64,000 nt of DNA from positions 248,001-312,000 of the forward strand of contig NZ_LJHV01000002.1 of NCBI RefSeq assembly GCF_001296025.1, in the 5' to 3' direction. The notes below the pieces were generated by a model, which ran no database searches, was not told the origin of the DNA, and saw only the letters and a program-made list of their open reading frames with translations. A program made the translations under genes and the position numbers. The stretch comes from Porphyrobacter sp. AAP60. GTDB lineage: Bacteria > Pseudomonadota > Alphaproteobacteria > Sphingomonadales > Sphingomonadaceae. Below, one piece after another: positions 8,393 through 21,512 of this stretch (its first letter is position 1; each line of letters starts with the position of its first letter).

Positions 8393-10554
8393 AACCCCCG
8401 GCAAGCGCCATCGCTGCACTGCTCGATGGGTCGCATGCCGATCCGTTTTCGCTGCTGGGCCCGCACGAAGGGCCGGAAGGCACCTTTGCCCGTGTGATCT
8501 TGCACGGGGCGGAAGAAGCCGAGGCGTTTTCGCTGAAGGGCGGCAAGCTTGGGAAATTGACCCGCGTCGATCAACGCGGGGTGTTCGAAGGCCGGCTGCG
8601 CGGCAAGCCCAAGCCGGTCAAATATCACTGTGGTGGCGGTGGCAACGAATGGTGGGTGACAGACCCCTACAGCTTCGGCCCGGTTCTTGGCCCGATGGAC
8701 GATTTCCTGATCGCGGAAGGCACCCATTTCCGGCTGTTCGACAAGCTGGGCGCGCATGTGATCGAGCATGAGGGGGCAAGCGGCGTCCACTTCGCCGTCT
8801 GGGCGCCCAATGCGCGCTCCGTGAACCTCGTGGGCGATTTCAATGGCTGGAACGGGGCCGCGCACATGATGCGCCGACGCGTCGATATTGGCGTGTGGGA
8901 AATTTTCATCCCCGATATCGGCGCAGGCACCGCCTACAAATACCGCATCACCGGCCCGGATGGCACGGTGCTACCCCTCAAAGCCGACCCTTTCGCCTTC
9001 GCCAGCGAGCTTCGCCCCAAGACCGCCAGTATCGTCGCCGTGCCGGGCAAGCGGGAATGGGGCGATGATGCCCACCGCGCCCACTGGGCCAGCGTCGATC
9101 CCCGGCGCGAGGCGATTTCGATCTACGAGGTCCACCCCGGATCATGGCAGCGGGACGACAATGGCTGGTTCCTCACATGGGATGCAATGGCCGCGCGCCT
9201 GATACCCTATGTGACCGACATGGGCTTCACCCACATCGAATTTCTGCCGGTCAGCGAACACCCCTATGATCCGAGCTGGGGTTACCAGACCACCGGGCTT
9301 TACGCGCCATCCGCCCGCTTCGGCGATGTCGAGGGGTTCGCCCGCTTCGTCGACGGCGCGCACCGCGCAGGCGTGGGCGTGCTGATCGACTGGGTGCCCG
9401 CGCATTTCCCGGTGGACGATCACGGCCTCGCCCGGTTTGACGGCACGGCGCTGTATGAACACGAAGACCCGCGCCTCGGCTTCCACCCCGACTGGAACAC
9501 CGCGATCTACAATTTCGGGCGCAAGGAAGTGCGCTCCTTCCTCGTCAACAACGCGCTGTTCTGGGCCGAGCAATATCATGTCGATGGCCTGCGCGTGGAT
9601 GCCGTCGCCTCGATGCTCTACCGCGACTATTCGCGGAAGGACGGTGAATGGATCCCCAATGCCGAAGGCGGACGCGAGAACTGGGAAGCAGTCGACTTTA
9701 TGCGCGCCACCAACCGCGCTTTGTATGGCAGCCACGCAGGGGTGATGACGATTGCCGAGGAATCGACCTCGTGGCCAGGCGTATCGCAGCCCGCTTTCGA
9801 CGAAGGCCCGCGCACCGCATTGGGCTTCGGGTTCAAGTGGAACATGGGCTTCATGCACGACACGCTGCAATACATGGCGCGTGATCCGATCTACCGGAAA
9901 CACCACCACGACGAGATCACCTTTGGCCTCGTCTATGCCTTCAGCGAAAATTTCGTCCTGCCGCTGAGCCATGACGAGGTTGTGCACGGCAAGGGCACGA
10001 TCCTTGGCAAGATGAGCGGCGATGACTGGCAGCAATTTGCCAACCTGCGCGCCTATTATGCGATGATGTGGGGCTATCCCGGCAAGAAGCTGTTGTTCAT
10101 GGGGCAGGAATTCGCCCAGCGCCGCGAATGGAGCGAGGAGCGCAGCCTTGATTGGGACTTGCTTGATGCGCCAGCACACCGCGGCGTTTCAAACCTGATC
10201 CGCGACCTCAACCGTCTTTACCGCGAAACGCCAGCGCTCCACGCCCGCGATTGCGAGGGGGAGGGTTTCGAATGGCTGATCGCTGACGATGCCGACAACT
10301 CTGTCTTTGTATGGCTGCGTAAGGCTCCGGGCGAGGCGCCGGTAGCCGTCATTGCCAATATGACGCCCGCGCTGCACACCCATTACCGTCTGCCTCTGCC
10401 GCATGACGGGACATGGGCCGAAGTGCTGAACAGCGATGCCGAAATCTACGGCGGCAGCGGCAAGGGTAACATGGGACAAGTCACCGCCGAAAAAGGCACG
10501 GCGCATATCGTACTGCCGCCGCTCGCCACGATAATGCTGCAATTCACACAATAA
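8389..10554 (+). CDS. glgB: 1,4-alpha-glucan branching enzyme
   Basis: A 721-residue GH13 subfamily 9 enzyme that cuts alpha-1,4 chains and re-attaches them as alpha-1,6 branches. It has an N-terminal CBM48-like beta domain (ADPFSLLGPHEG), a second beta domain (VHFAVWAPNARSVNLVGDFN), then the TIM barrel with DWVPAHFP, GLRVDAVASMLY (nucleophile Asp), IAEEST (acid/base Glu) and LPLSHDEVVHGK. The open frame extends upstream to 8278, but the CBM48 domain begins right after a GTG at 8389 that overlaps the glgP stop as GTGA, and the resulting length matches the family, so I take GTG 8389 as the start. It is an operon partner of glgC and glgA. Confidence 0.95.
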   Translation: MKPPASAIAALLDGSHADPFSLLGPHEGPEGTFARVILHGAEEAEAFSLKGGKLGKLTRVDQRGVFEGRLRGKPKPVKYHCGGGGNEWWVTDPYSFGPVLGPMDDFLIAEGTHFRLFDKLGAHVIEHEGASGVHFAVWAPNARSVNLVGDFNGWNGAAHMMRRRVDIGVWEIFIPDIGAGTAYKYRITGPDGTVLPLKADPFAFASELRPKTASIVAVPGKREWGDDAHRAHWASVDPRREAISIYEVHPGSWQRDDNGWFLTWDAMAARLIPYVTDMGFTHIEFLPVSEHPYDPSWGYQTTGLYAPSARFGDVEGFARFVDGAHRAGVGVLIDWVPAHFPVDDHGLARFDGTALYEHEDPRLGFHPDWNTAIYNFGRKEVRSFLVNNALFWAEQYHVDGLRVDAVASMLYRDYSRKDGEWIPNAEGGRENWEAVDFMRATNRALYGSHAGVMTIAEESTSWPGVSQPAFDEGPRTALGFGFKWNMGFMHDTLQYMARDPIYRKHHHDEITFGLVYAFSENFVLPLSHDEVVHGKGTILGKMSGDDWQQFANLRAYYAMMWGYPGKKLLFMGQEFAQRREWSEERSLDWDLLDAPAHRGVSNLIRDLNRLYRETPALHARDCEGEGFEWLIADDADNSVFVWLRKAPGEAPVAVIANMTPALHTHYRLPLPHDGTWAEVLNSDAEIYGGSGKGNMGQVTAEKGTAHIVLPPLATIMLQFTQ

Positions 10555-10590
10555 TAAGGCGCAAAGCCAGAACCACGGGGAGAGAATGGG

Positions 10591-11850
10591 ATGATCGAGA
10601 TGACTTCGGGCAGGCCGCTGGCGCGTGACGCCATGGCCTATGTGCTGGCAGGTGGACGCGGCAGCCGGTTGATGGAACTGACCGACAGGCGCGCCAAGCC
10701 GGCGGTCTATTTCGGCGGCAAATCGCGCATCATCGATTTTGCCCTGTCGAACGCGATCAATTCCGGCATCCGCCGCATCGGGGTGGCGACGCAGTACAAG
10801 GCGCACAGCCTTATCCGCCACATGCAGCGCGGCTGGAACTTCATGCGGCCCGAACGCAACGAAAGCTTCGATATCCTGCCCGCCAGCCAGCGCGTGTCGG
10901 AAAACCAGTGGTACGAAGGTACGGCCGATGCGGTGTTCCAGAACATCGACATCATCGCCGCCCACGCGCCCAAATACATGGTGATCCTTGCGGGCGATCA
11001 CATCTACAAGATGGACTACGAACTGATGCTGCAACAGCACGTCAATTCGGGCGCGGATGTGACTGTGGGGTGCCTTGTGGTGCCGCGCATGGAGGCGACC
11101 GGGTTCGGCGTGATGCATGTGGACGGCGCGGACAACATCACCGCCTTCATCGAAAAGCCCAAGGATCCGCCGGGCATTCCGGGTGATGAAAGCATGGCGC
11201 TGGCATCCATGGGTATCTACGTTTTCAACACCGATTTCCTGTTCGAACAGCTCCTCAGGGATGCCGACGATCCGGCTTCGGGCCGCGATTTCGGCGGCGA
11301 TATCATCCCCTATATCGTCAAGCACGGCAAAGCGGTGGCCCACCGCTTCACCAACAGCTGCATCCGTGCGGCGGAGGAAATCGAGGAATACTGGCGCGAT
11401 GTCGGCACGCTGGATGCCTATTTCGAAGCCAATCTCGATCTTACCGATACCGTACCCAAACTGAACCTGTATGACCGCGACTGGCCGATCTGGACGGACG
11501 CCATCGTCGCCGCGCCGGCCAAGTTCGTGCATGACGAGGACGGGCGGCGCGGTTTTGCGGTTTCATCGCTGGTGTCGGGCGATTGCATCATATCCGGCAG
11601 CGAGGTGCGGCGCAGTCTGCTGTTTACCGGAGTAAAGATCGGCAGTTATTCCAACGTCAGCGAGGCGGTGATCCTGCCCTATTGCAACATCGGGCGCGGT
11701 GCGCGGCTGAGCAAGGTGATCATCGATTCCGGCGTCCGCATCCCTGAAGGCATGGTGATCGGCGAAGACCCTGAATTGGACGCCCGCCGCTTCCGCGTTT
11801 CGGAAAAAGGCGTGGTGCTGGTTACCCGCGACATGATGGCGAAACTGTAA
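10591..11850 (+). CDS. glgC: Glucose-1-phosphate adenylyltransferase (ADP-glucose pyrophosphorylase)
   Basis: A 419-residue enzyme that makes ADP-glucose from glucose-1-phosphate and ATP, the committed step of glycogen synthesis and usually allosterically controlled. The nucleotidyltransferase signature [12 protein letters not shown] followed by [12 protein letters not shown] is near the N-terminus, the substrate-site segment VAHRFTN and the effector-region FIEKPKDPP are visible, and the C-terminal third is a left-handed beta-helix-like segment. The start ATG at 10591 is preceded by GGGGAGAG at good distance. It lies 36 bases after glgB and two bases before glgA. Length agrees with bacterial GlgC (about 420). 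Confidence 0.96.
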   Translation: MIEMTSGRPLARDAMAYVLAGGRGSRLMELTDRRAKPAVYFGGKSRIIDFALSNAINSGIRRIGVATQYKAHSLIRHMQRGWNFMRPERNESFDILPASQRVSENQWYEGTADAVFQNIDIIAAHAPKYMVILAGDHIYKMDYELMLQQHVNSGADVTVGCLVVPRMEATGFGVMHVDGADNITAFIEKPKDPPGIPGDESMALASMGIYVFNTDFLFEQLLRDADDPASGRDFGGDIIPYIVKHGKAVAHRFTNSCIRAAEEIEEYWRDVGTLDAYFEANLDLTDTVPKLNLYDRDWPIWTDAIVAAPAKFVHDEDGRRGFAVSSLVSGDCIISGSEVRRSLLFTGVKIGSYSNVSEAVILPYCNIGRGARLSKVIIDSGVRIPEGMVIGEDPELDARRFRVSEKGVVLVTRDMMAKL

Positions 11851-11852
11851 CC

Positions 11853-14947
<3,095 letters not shown>

Positions 14948-14956
14948 CATCACCAT

Positions 14957-15025
14957 TCCGTTCGGTTCGAGCGAAGTCGAGAACCGCTGCGTTGAAGTGT
15001 CTCGACTTCGCTCGACACGAACGGA
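14957..15025. repeat. Inverted repeat element, family A copy 1 (pgm/glgX gap)
   Basis: Two 26-base arms (14957-14982 and 15000-15025) are complementary except for a 2-base interior mismatch, around a 17-base loop. The arms begin TCCGTTCG and end CGAACGGA, and the inner part is TCGAGCGAAGTCGAGA. The same design recurs at 62035-62114. It lies inside an operon, so it will be transcribed as a long hairpin, and its last bases (CGGAG) sit directly before the glgX start. Confidence 0.9.
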
Positions 15026-15026
15026 G

Positions 15027-16799
15027 ATGGATGTGGTACTGGGCAGTTTCGTAGGAGAAAGCACCACCCGCTTCGCCGTGCGCGCCCCGCTGGCCGAGGC
15101 GGTTGATCTGTGCCTGTTCGATGGTGAGGCCGAAACCCGTCACGCAATGACGCGCGCAGGCGAGGTGTGGGTGGCAGAAGTGGCGGGCGACCTCACCGGC
15201 ACACGCTACGCCTACCGCGCACACGGCAGTTACACCCCCGAAGCCAACCTGTGGTTCGATCCGGCCAAACTGCTGGTCGATCCTTACGCGGTGGAACTTG
15301 ACCGGCGCTTCGTCCAGCATCCGCGCCTTGCGCAATTTGGCGAAGACACCGCCGACATTGTGCCGCGTGCGGTGGTACAGGGGGGACTGCCGGTGGTGCC
15401 GCATCAGGCACCGCTATTCCAGCGCGGCGGATTGATCTATGAAATCAATGTCGCAGGCTTCACCGCGCTTCACCCCGATGTACCGGCCCGGCAACGTGGC
15501 ACCATCGCCGCACTCGCGCACCCGGCGGTGATTGCGCACCTCAAAAAGCTCCACGTCAGCGCCGTGGAACTGATGCCCATCGTTGCATGGTTGGATGAAC
15601 GCCACCTGCCGCCGCTCGGCCTCGCAAACCACTGGGGTTACAATCCGGTGGCGATGATGGCGCTCGATCCCGGCCTGTGCCCCGGCGGCGGTGCCGAACT
15701 GCGCGAGGCGGTGGCGGCGCTGCATGATGCGGGGATCGGGGTGATCCTTGATCTGGTGTTCAACCATTCGGGCGAGAGCGATGTTCACGGCGGCACGCTA
15801 TCCCTGCGCGGGCTTGACCCTGCCGCTTATGCCTGCGCGCCTGATGGCGCACTGATCAACGACACGGGATGCGGCAACACGCTCGATTTCGCCAATCCCC
15901 ATGTGCGGCGGCTGATGATCGACAGCCTTGTGTATTTCGTGCGCCACTGCGGCATCGATGGCTTCCGCTTCGATCTCGCCACGGTGATTGCGCGCGGGCC
16001 GGGGTTTGATGCGCAGGCTCCCATCTTCGCCGAACTCGCCGCCGAACCGTTGCTGGCAGACCGGGTGATGATTGCCGAGCCGTGGGATATCGGTCCCGGC
16101 GGCTACCAGCTAGGTCGCTTCCCGCCGAACTGGCTCGAATGGAACGACAAGTATCGCGACGATGTGCGGCGTTTCTGGAAGGGGACGGGAACGGTGGGCG
16201 ATCTTGCCACCCGCATCGCCGGATCGTCCGACATTTTCGGGAGCGATTGCCGCAGCATCAATTTCCTCGCCGCCCACGATGGCTTCACGCTGGCTGACAC
16301 CGTCGCTTACGAACATCGCCAAAATCACGCCAACGGTGAGGATAACCGCGATGGCCACGGGACAAACCATTCGTGGAATTGCGGGGCAGAGGGGCCGAGC
16401 GATGATCCCGCAATCCTTGCCCGACGCGCTGCCGATATCCGCGCGATGCTGCGCACGCTGTTCGCCTCTACCGGCACCATCATGATGACTGCCGGGGACG
16501 AATGTGGCCGCAGCCAGCACGGCAACAACAACGCCTATTGCCAGCACATGCCCATCGACTGGGCGGGGCGTGATCAGGCTCTGGAAGATTTCACCGCGCA
16601 AACCGCTGCCGCACGTGCCGCCAATCTTGCGGCCTTCACGCAGTTTCCCGAAGGTGGACAATGGCTTGGGCCTGATGGGGCGGCGCTTGATCCCGATACG
16701 TGGCAGGATCCGGCGACCGATGGTTTTACCTATCTCCCGCCCGAAGGATCATCCCGCCCTCCGCTGCGCATCAGCCGCGCAATGCGCACCATCGGTTAA
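15027..16799 (+). CDS. glgX: Glycogen debranching enzyme, GlgX/isoamylase type
   Basis: A 590-residue GH13 subfamily 11 enzyme that hydrolyses alpha-1,6 branches of phosphorylase-limited glycogen. An N-terminal CBM48-like domain (TTRFAVRAPLAEAVDLCLFDG) is followed by the barrel motifs VIFDLVFNHS-like (GVILDLVFNHSGES), GFRFDLATV (nucleophile Asp), MIAEPWD (acid/base Glu) and FLAAHDGFTL. The frame runs back to a GTG at 14997 inside the repeat; ATG 15027 is preferred because the protein domain starts there and CGGAG precedes it. The protein is shorter than E. coli GlgX (657): the C-terminal beta domain seems reduced, ending in a short Ser/Pro/Arg-rich tail. It is the last gene of the operon. Confidence 0.9.
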   Translation: MDVVLGSFVGESTTRFAVRAPLAEAVDLCLFDGEAETRHAMTRAGEVWVAEVAGDLTGTRYAYRAHGSYTPEANLWFDPAKLLVDPYAVELDRRFVQHPRLAQFGEDTADIVPRAVVQGGLPVVPHQAPLFQRGGLIYEINVAGFTALHPDVPARQRGTIAALAHPAVIAHLKKLHVSAVELMPIVAWLDERHLPPLGLANHWGYNPVAMMALDPGLCPGGGAELREAVAALHDAGIGVILDLVFNHSGESDVHGGTLSLRGLDPAAYACAPDGALINDTGCGNTLDFANPHVRRLMIDSLVYFVRHCGIDGFRFDLATVIARGPGFDAQAPIFAELAAEPLLADRVMIAEPWDIGPGGYQLGRFPPNWLEWNDKYRDDVRRFWKGTGTVGDLATRIAGSSDIFGSDCRSINFLAAHDGFTLADTVAYEHRQNHANGEDNRDGHGTNHSWNCGAEGPSDDPAILARRAADIRAMLRTLFASTGTIMMTAGDECGRSQHGNNNAYCQHMPIDWAGRDQALEDFTAQTAAARAANLAAFTQFPEGGQWLGPDGAALDPDTWQDPATDGFTYLPPEGSSRPPLRISRAMRTIG

Positions 16800-16912
16800 G
16801 GGCGCTGCGAAAAAAACACCTGCAACCATCAATCCTGCGGGTGACATCCTCCGTTTCTTGTGTTGTCAGGGGCGCAGACCTTCACCCAACCACAACCGGG
16901 GATACACCACAG

Positions 16913-18079
16913 ATGAATTTCGAGCTCGATCACGAACATGTGATGCTCAAGGATCTGGTCGCCAAGTTCGTGCGCGATCAGTTGCTGCCGCGCGAAGCCG
17001 ATGTGATCGCGCGCGAGAATATCGGGCAGGGCACCTATCTGACGCTGGAGGAAACCGCCGAGGTTGATGCCGTGTCGCGTGAACACGGCCTGTGGGGGCT
17101 GGATGCCCCCGAGGAAGTCGGCGGGATGAACCTGCCGATGGTGGCGATGGTGGGCGTGAGCGAGGAACTGGGCAAAACCGTTGTGCCCTATTACCTGCCG
17201 CCCGATTCCCCCAACCTGCGGATGCTGATGGTCGCCGCCGATGAACGCCAGCGCGAGGCCTATCTTGAACCCTATGTGCGCGGCGAAACGATCAGCGCGA
17301 TCGGCATTTCCGAACCCGGCGCAGGTGCCGATCCGCAGCGCATGGTCACTTCGGCGGTGCAGGACGGCGATGACTGGATCATCAATGGGCGCAAGATCTG
17401 GATCACCAAAGGGGATCAGGCGCATTTCACCATCGTCATGGCGGTGACTGACAAGAACCCCAACGGGCGCAACGGCATGTCGGCCTTCCTGGTTGATCGT
17501 GACACGCCCGGCTTCAACGTTCTGCGCAAGATCCCGATGATCGATGGCACGGCGACCTATGAAATCGCGCTCGACGATTGCCGGGTGCCGGGCTGGAAAC
17601 TGCTCGGCACGCGGGGGCAAGGCTTTGCGCCGATGCAGGTGCGGCTGGGCACGCGGCGGATCGAGATGGCATCATGGGCGGTCGGCATGGCGCAGCGCGC
17701 GATGGAAATGATGATCGAATATGCGCCGCAGCGCACCACCTTCGGCAAGCCGCTTTCGGCGCGCCAGACGGTGCAGAACTGGATCAGCGACGCCGCGACC
17801 AAGATCCACGCCATGCGGCTGATGACCTATGATTGCGCTTGGAAGATCGACGAAGGCCGCGATACCCGCAGCGAAATCTCGATGATCAAAAGCTTCTGCA
17901 TCGAAGAAGCCTACACCATCGTCGATCATGCGATGCAGCTGTTCGGTGGCATGGGGATGACCCGCGAATTGCCGCTTTACCTCATGAGCAACAAGCTGCG
18001 CACCATGCGCATCTATGACGGCCCGAGCGAAATCCACAACTGGGTGGTGGCGCGGCAATTGCTGGGCACTTACGAATAA
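16913..18079 (+). CDS. Acyl-CoA dehydrogenase, ACAD10/11-like
   Basis: A 388-residue FAD-dependent acyl-CoA dehydrogenase. Visible are the FAD/substrate segment ISEPGAGADP, the W-I-NGRKIWIT strand, and the C-terminal FGGMGMTRELPLY helix. Where most family members have a catalytic Glu in YEG-[TS]-EIQ, this protein has YDGPSEIHNW, so the base is probably Asp, as in ACAD10/11-like enzymes, which suggests an unusual or branched/hydroxylated acyl substrate. The frame is open much further upstream, but the family's N-terminus starts at MNFELDHEH (ATG 16913). It stands 113 bases after glgX and before a convergent TonB receptor gene, so it is likely transcribed alone. Confidence 0.85.
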   Translation: MNFELDHEHVMLKDLVAKFVRDQLLPREADVIARENIGQGTYLTLEETAEVDAVSREHGLWGLDAPEEVGGMNLPMVAMVGVSEELGKTVVPYYLPPDSPNLRMLMVAADERQREAYLEPYVRGETISAIGISEPGAGADPQRMVTSAVQDGDDWIINGRKIWITKGDQAHFTIVMAVTDKNPNGRNGMSAFLVDRDTPGFNVLRKIPMIDGTATYEIALDDCRVPGWKLLGTRGQGFAPMQVRLGTRRIEMASWAVGMAQRAMEMMIEYAPQRTTFGKPLSARQTVQNWISDAATKIHAMRLMTYDCAWKIDEGRDTRSEISMIKSFCIEEAYTIVDHAMQLFGGMGMTRELPLYLMSNKLRTMRIYDGPSEIHNWVVARQLLGTYE

Positions 18080-18140
18080 CAACAGAACGGGCGGAAGGGC
18101 CAAGCCCATCCGCCCGCTGCTGCTGCCCGAAGGCGCGTGC

Positions 18141-21100
18141 TTACATCGAAGCGCGCAGGCCGAGGTAGAAGAACGTCCCAACCGGGCTGACCGGATAGGC
18201 CTGTTCGGTGATGAACGGCTTTTTGTTGAAGACGTTGTTCACCCCGCCATAGATGGTGAACCTGTCGCTCGCTTCGTAGCCGAAGGCGATATCGTGGATG
18301 AAGGTATCGCTGGAGATGCCGTTTTCGGGCGAGAAGGTGGCGGTGCCATCAGTGCCGACATCTTCGATTTCCACCCCGCGCAGGGCCATCTTGTCGAGCC
18401 AGGTGGTCGACCAGGTCAGGCTCAGGCCCTTCCAGTCCCAGCCGATCGCGCCGCGCGCAGCCCATTCGGGACGCTGGATTTCGCCGAGTTCGGGATCAAC
18501 CATCGTTGGATCGGCGGGATCGAAGAAGTTGTCGAGCTTGTCGACCCAGGTGCCGCTGGCATCCAGCCGGAAGCCGTGATCCCCAATGTCGAAACCGTAA
18601 CGCAGCGCCGCTTCGACCCCGGCGGTTTCCTGACGGGCGAAGTTGACCGATGTCTGCCGCAGGAAGGTAAATCCGCCGGTGTTGGGGTTGCGGGTGATCA
18701 GGTCGCAGAACCCGTTGACGATGCTGGCGCTGTCGACGCAGTTATCGACGATGTCCTGCGCTGCGACTGCATTGATCGCGTCCTCGATCTCGATGTTGTA
18801 ATAATCGACGCTGACGATCAGGCCGGGCACAAAGCGCGGGGTCAGCACCGTGCCGACTGTCCAGGTGGTGGCGGTTTCCTCGGACAGGTTTGGGTTGCCG
18901 CTGATTGTGCCGGAGAAGCGCGCAGTCAGCGGGTCGACGTAGGAATAGGAACCCGCGCCGAGGTTGGGGTTGAAGCCGATCTGCTGGAAGAACGCGGTGC
19001 AGTTGGCCTGCCGCAGTGTCGGATCGGGCGCGGTGGCAAGGTTGTTGACATCGCAGGGGTCAAACGGGCGGAAGGTGGTGCCCTGCGCCGGGTTGAACAG
19101 CTCGTTGATGTTGGGGGCCCGCACCGCGACGGCATAGGTGCCGCGGAACAGGATATCCTCTACCGGGGCGTAAAGGCCGCCCACGTTCCAGGTGAAAGTG
19201 CCGCCGACAGTCGAATAATTCGAATACCGCGCCGCCCCGCTGATTTCGAGTGCTTCGGCAAAGGGCACGTCCCTTAGCAACGGCAGGTTGATTTCACCGA
19301 ACACGTCATAAACCGTGAACTCGCCGCCCGAATTGCGCAGCGGGATGGTGGGATCGAACACCAGCGAGGTCTGGGCAAAGTCGAGATCGCTCAGCAAGTC
19401 GCCCTCGTTAACGAAAGCGGTGGTCACCGGAACCACGCCGCGGGTCAGCGGATCGAAGGTTGATCTGCTGGTCTCCTCGCGGAATTCGAAGCCTGCGGCA
19501 AAACCGATCGGCCCGCCCGGCAGTTCAAGGAACGCTCCGGTGTCGCCGGTGAAGATCACATCGAATACCATCTGTTCCAGCTCGAACTGGTTGACAGCGG
19601 TGGTGGTGATGAAATCGACCGCTTCCTGGCTGATCCCGCCAACCCCGCCAAGGATGTTGGCCGGACGGCACTGCCCATCGCCGGGGTTGAAGGTGAAGAA
19701 CCCGGGATCACCCGCCGGAATGCCGAAAGGAGTGGTGGCCGGCGGTGTGGAATCGAGGTCTGAACGGCACACGATATTGCCGTTGGGCGCCCTGACAGCA
19801 TCGATCGACGCAAAGAACCGGTCCATGATCACGCGGTTGTTATCAAAGCTGGTCTGCTTGAACTTGCCGTAATTGCCGCTGATTTCATAGGCGAAGTGCG
19901 GGGTGATATCGCCCTTCACCCCGGCAACGAAGCGCCATGTCTCGAACTCGTTGCGATCACGGTTGGGGCCAAGGTCAGCCGGGTCACGGGTGATGTAGAA
20001 ACCCCGGTCAACCCCGTTGCCGAAGAACAGTTCGCCCACATAGGGTTGCAACTGCGGCGTGATGAAGGGGTTGTCTTCGCGCACGGTCAGCAGATCGTAG
20101 AAGGTGTTGGGCTGGGCCTGAAACTCCGCCGCGTTGGAAACATATTTGCCTTCGAAGAAGAACTTGGCCTCGGACGAAAGCTCATAGGACAGGTTGACGT
20201 TGACCGACCAGCGTTCGGTTTCCGGGATCAGCGAGTTGACGTTGAACCCATTGGGGATGCCGGGGCCGCCGAAGGCATTGAACAGGCCGGTGATGGTGCC
20301 ATCCTGATAAACGCCGACCGTGCCATCGGCATTGATCACACCGCAGCCGCCCGCCAGCCCGAATGCGCCATTGTTGAAGGTGGAGTTGAAGCCGACCGAG
20401 CTTTCAAGACAATCGGGGATGCCGTTGTTATTGATGTCCGGCCCGTCCGAAAGGCCGATGTCACCCGGCGCGATCACCCCGCCAGCCGATGAAAGCGAGA
20501 AAGTTGGGTTGGTCGCAATGAAACGGCGCGGCGCGTTGGTGGCGCGTTCGATCAGCGCGAGTTCTGCGCTGGTCAGATTCGGCGCTGTTCCGAACGCGGC
20601 GGTATAGCGCGAGGTGAAGGTCGCCGCGTTGGGGATCGGAAAGCCGGTGGGGAAGCCGCCCACGCCAACCGCGAAAAAGCGTTCGAAGTTGGGGGTTGTC
20701 GAAGCGCTGATATCACCGCTCTGGAATCGCAGCGCGGGGTTGTCCTGACCGGCCGAAATGCCGTTGTTGCGCGAAAAGCTGCGGTCGCCATCGCGGATTT
20801 CATCATTGCGGGCATATTCGCCCGAAATCGTGATGTTGCCGCGCCCGTCAGCGAAATTTGCGCCCCATGTCAGGTCGCCATTGATGCGCCATGCATCGCC
20901 CTTGGACGAAATACCGCTTTGGATATTGCCTTGCAGTCCTTCGAAATCGTCGCGCAGCACGAAGTTGACCACGCCGGTCACCGCGTCGGCGCCGTAGATG
21001 GAGGAGGCACCGCCGGTCAGCGTTTCGACCCGTTCGATCAGCGCTGTCGGTATCGAGTTGATATCGACCGCCTGTTCGCCCGCGACGCCGGAAACGTGGC

Positions 21101-21512
21101 GCTTGCCGTTGACCAGCACCAGCGTGCGTTGCGGACCGAGGCCGCGCAGGTTGAGAATGGATTGACCCACCTCGATGTTCTGACCGGCGAAGACACTATC
21201 GATTGAGCCTTCGGAGGAGATCGAAGTGGAAAGCGCGGGAATATCGCGCAGGGTATCGACGACATCCGACGTGCCCGAACGCCGCAATTCTGCCGCCGTC
21301 ACCGACAGGATCGGCGCGGGCGATCCGATATTGGGATCGCGCGCAATACGCGATCCGGTGACGACGATCGCCTCTTCCGGCTCGGCGGAGGGATCATCTT
21401 CGACCACGCTATCTTGCGCCTTGGCTTGCGCGGGCGCCAGCCCGGCGACCAGCAGGGCGGCAGCCAGTGTGGGCAGCGACGACGACTGAAGGGAGAGGTT
21501 GTTAAAGCGCAT
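18141..21512 (-). CDS. Large TonB-dependent outer-membrane receptor
   Basis: A 1,123-residue TonB-dependent receptor. It has a signal peptide (LPTLAAALLVAGLAPAQAKA, cleavage near residue 34), then a TonB-box/plug beginning with EEAIVVTGSRIARDP, the plug motif LRGLGPQRTLVLVNGKRH and the DAVTGVVNFVLR motif, and a long beta-barrel that ends in the short strand GLRASM (Met rather than Phe is last). The start is ATG 21512 with GAGGA ahead of it; the open frame reaches 21593 but only the later Met starts a signal peptide. The length and the plug type resemble receptors for large or proteinaceous/oligosaccharide substrates in Sphingomonadales; substrate unknown. It is convergent with the acyl-CoA dehydrogenase. 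Confidence 0.92.
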   Translation of the reverse strand: MRFNNLSLQSSSLPTLAAALLVAGLAPAQAKAQDSVVEDDPSAEPEEAIVVTGSRIARDPNIGSPAPILSVTAAELRRSGTSDVVDTLRDIPALSTSISSEGSIDSVFAGQNIEVGQSILNLRGLGPQRTLVLVNGKRHVSGVAGEQAVDINSIPTALIERVETLTGGASSIYGADAVTGVVNFVLRDDFEGLQGNIQSGISSKGDAWRINGDLTWGANFADGRGNITISGEYARNDEIRDGDRSFSRNNGISAGQDNPALRFQSGDISASTTPNFERFFAVGVGGFPTGFPIPNAATFTSRYTAAFGTAPNLTSAELALIERATNAPRRFIATNPTFSLSSAGGVIAPGDIGLSDGPDINNNGIPDCLESSVGFNSTFNNGAFGLAGGCGVINADGTVGVYQDGTITGLFNAFGGPGIPNGFNVNSLIPETERWSVNVNLSYELSSEAKFFFEGKYVSNAAEFQAQPNTFYDLLTVREDNPFITPQLQPYVGELFFGNGVDRGFYITRDPADLGPNRDRNEFETWRFVAGVKGDITPHFAYEISGNYGKFKQTSFDNNRVIMDRFFASIDAVRAPNGNIVCRSDLDSTPPATTPFGIPAGDPGFFTFNPGDGQCRPANILGGVGGISQEAVDFITTTAVNQFELEQMVFDVIFTGDTGAFLELPGGPIGFAAGFEFREETSRSTFDPLTRGVVPVTTAFVNEGDLLSDLDFAQTSLVFDPTIPLRNSGGEFTVYDVFGEINLPLLRDVPFAEALEISGAARYSNYSTVGGTFTWNVGGLYAPVEDILFRGTYAVAVRAPNINELFNPAQGTTFRPFDPCDVNNLATAPDPTLRQANCTAFFQQIGFNPNLGAGSYSYVDPLTARFSGTISGNPNLSEETATTWTVGTVLTPRFVPGLIVSVDYYNIEIEDAINAVAAQDIVDNCVDSASIVNGFCDLITRNPNTGGFTFLRQTSVNFARQETAGVEAALRYGFDIGDHGFRLDASGTWVDKLDNFFDPADPTMVDPELGEIQRPEWAARGAIGWDWKGLSLTWSTTWLDKMALRGVEIEDVGTDGTATFSPENGISSDTFIHDIAFGYEASDRFTIYGGVNNVFNKKPFITEQAYPVSPVGTFFYLGLRASM

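Noticed and set aside
15000..15027. Start of glgX at the upstream GTG 14997
   Set aside because: Those codons belong to the inverted repeat and the CBM48-like domain begins after ATG 15027.
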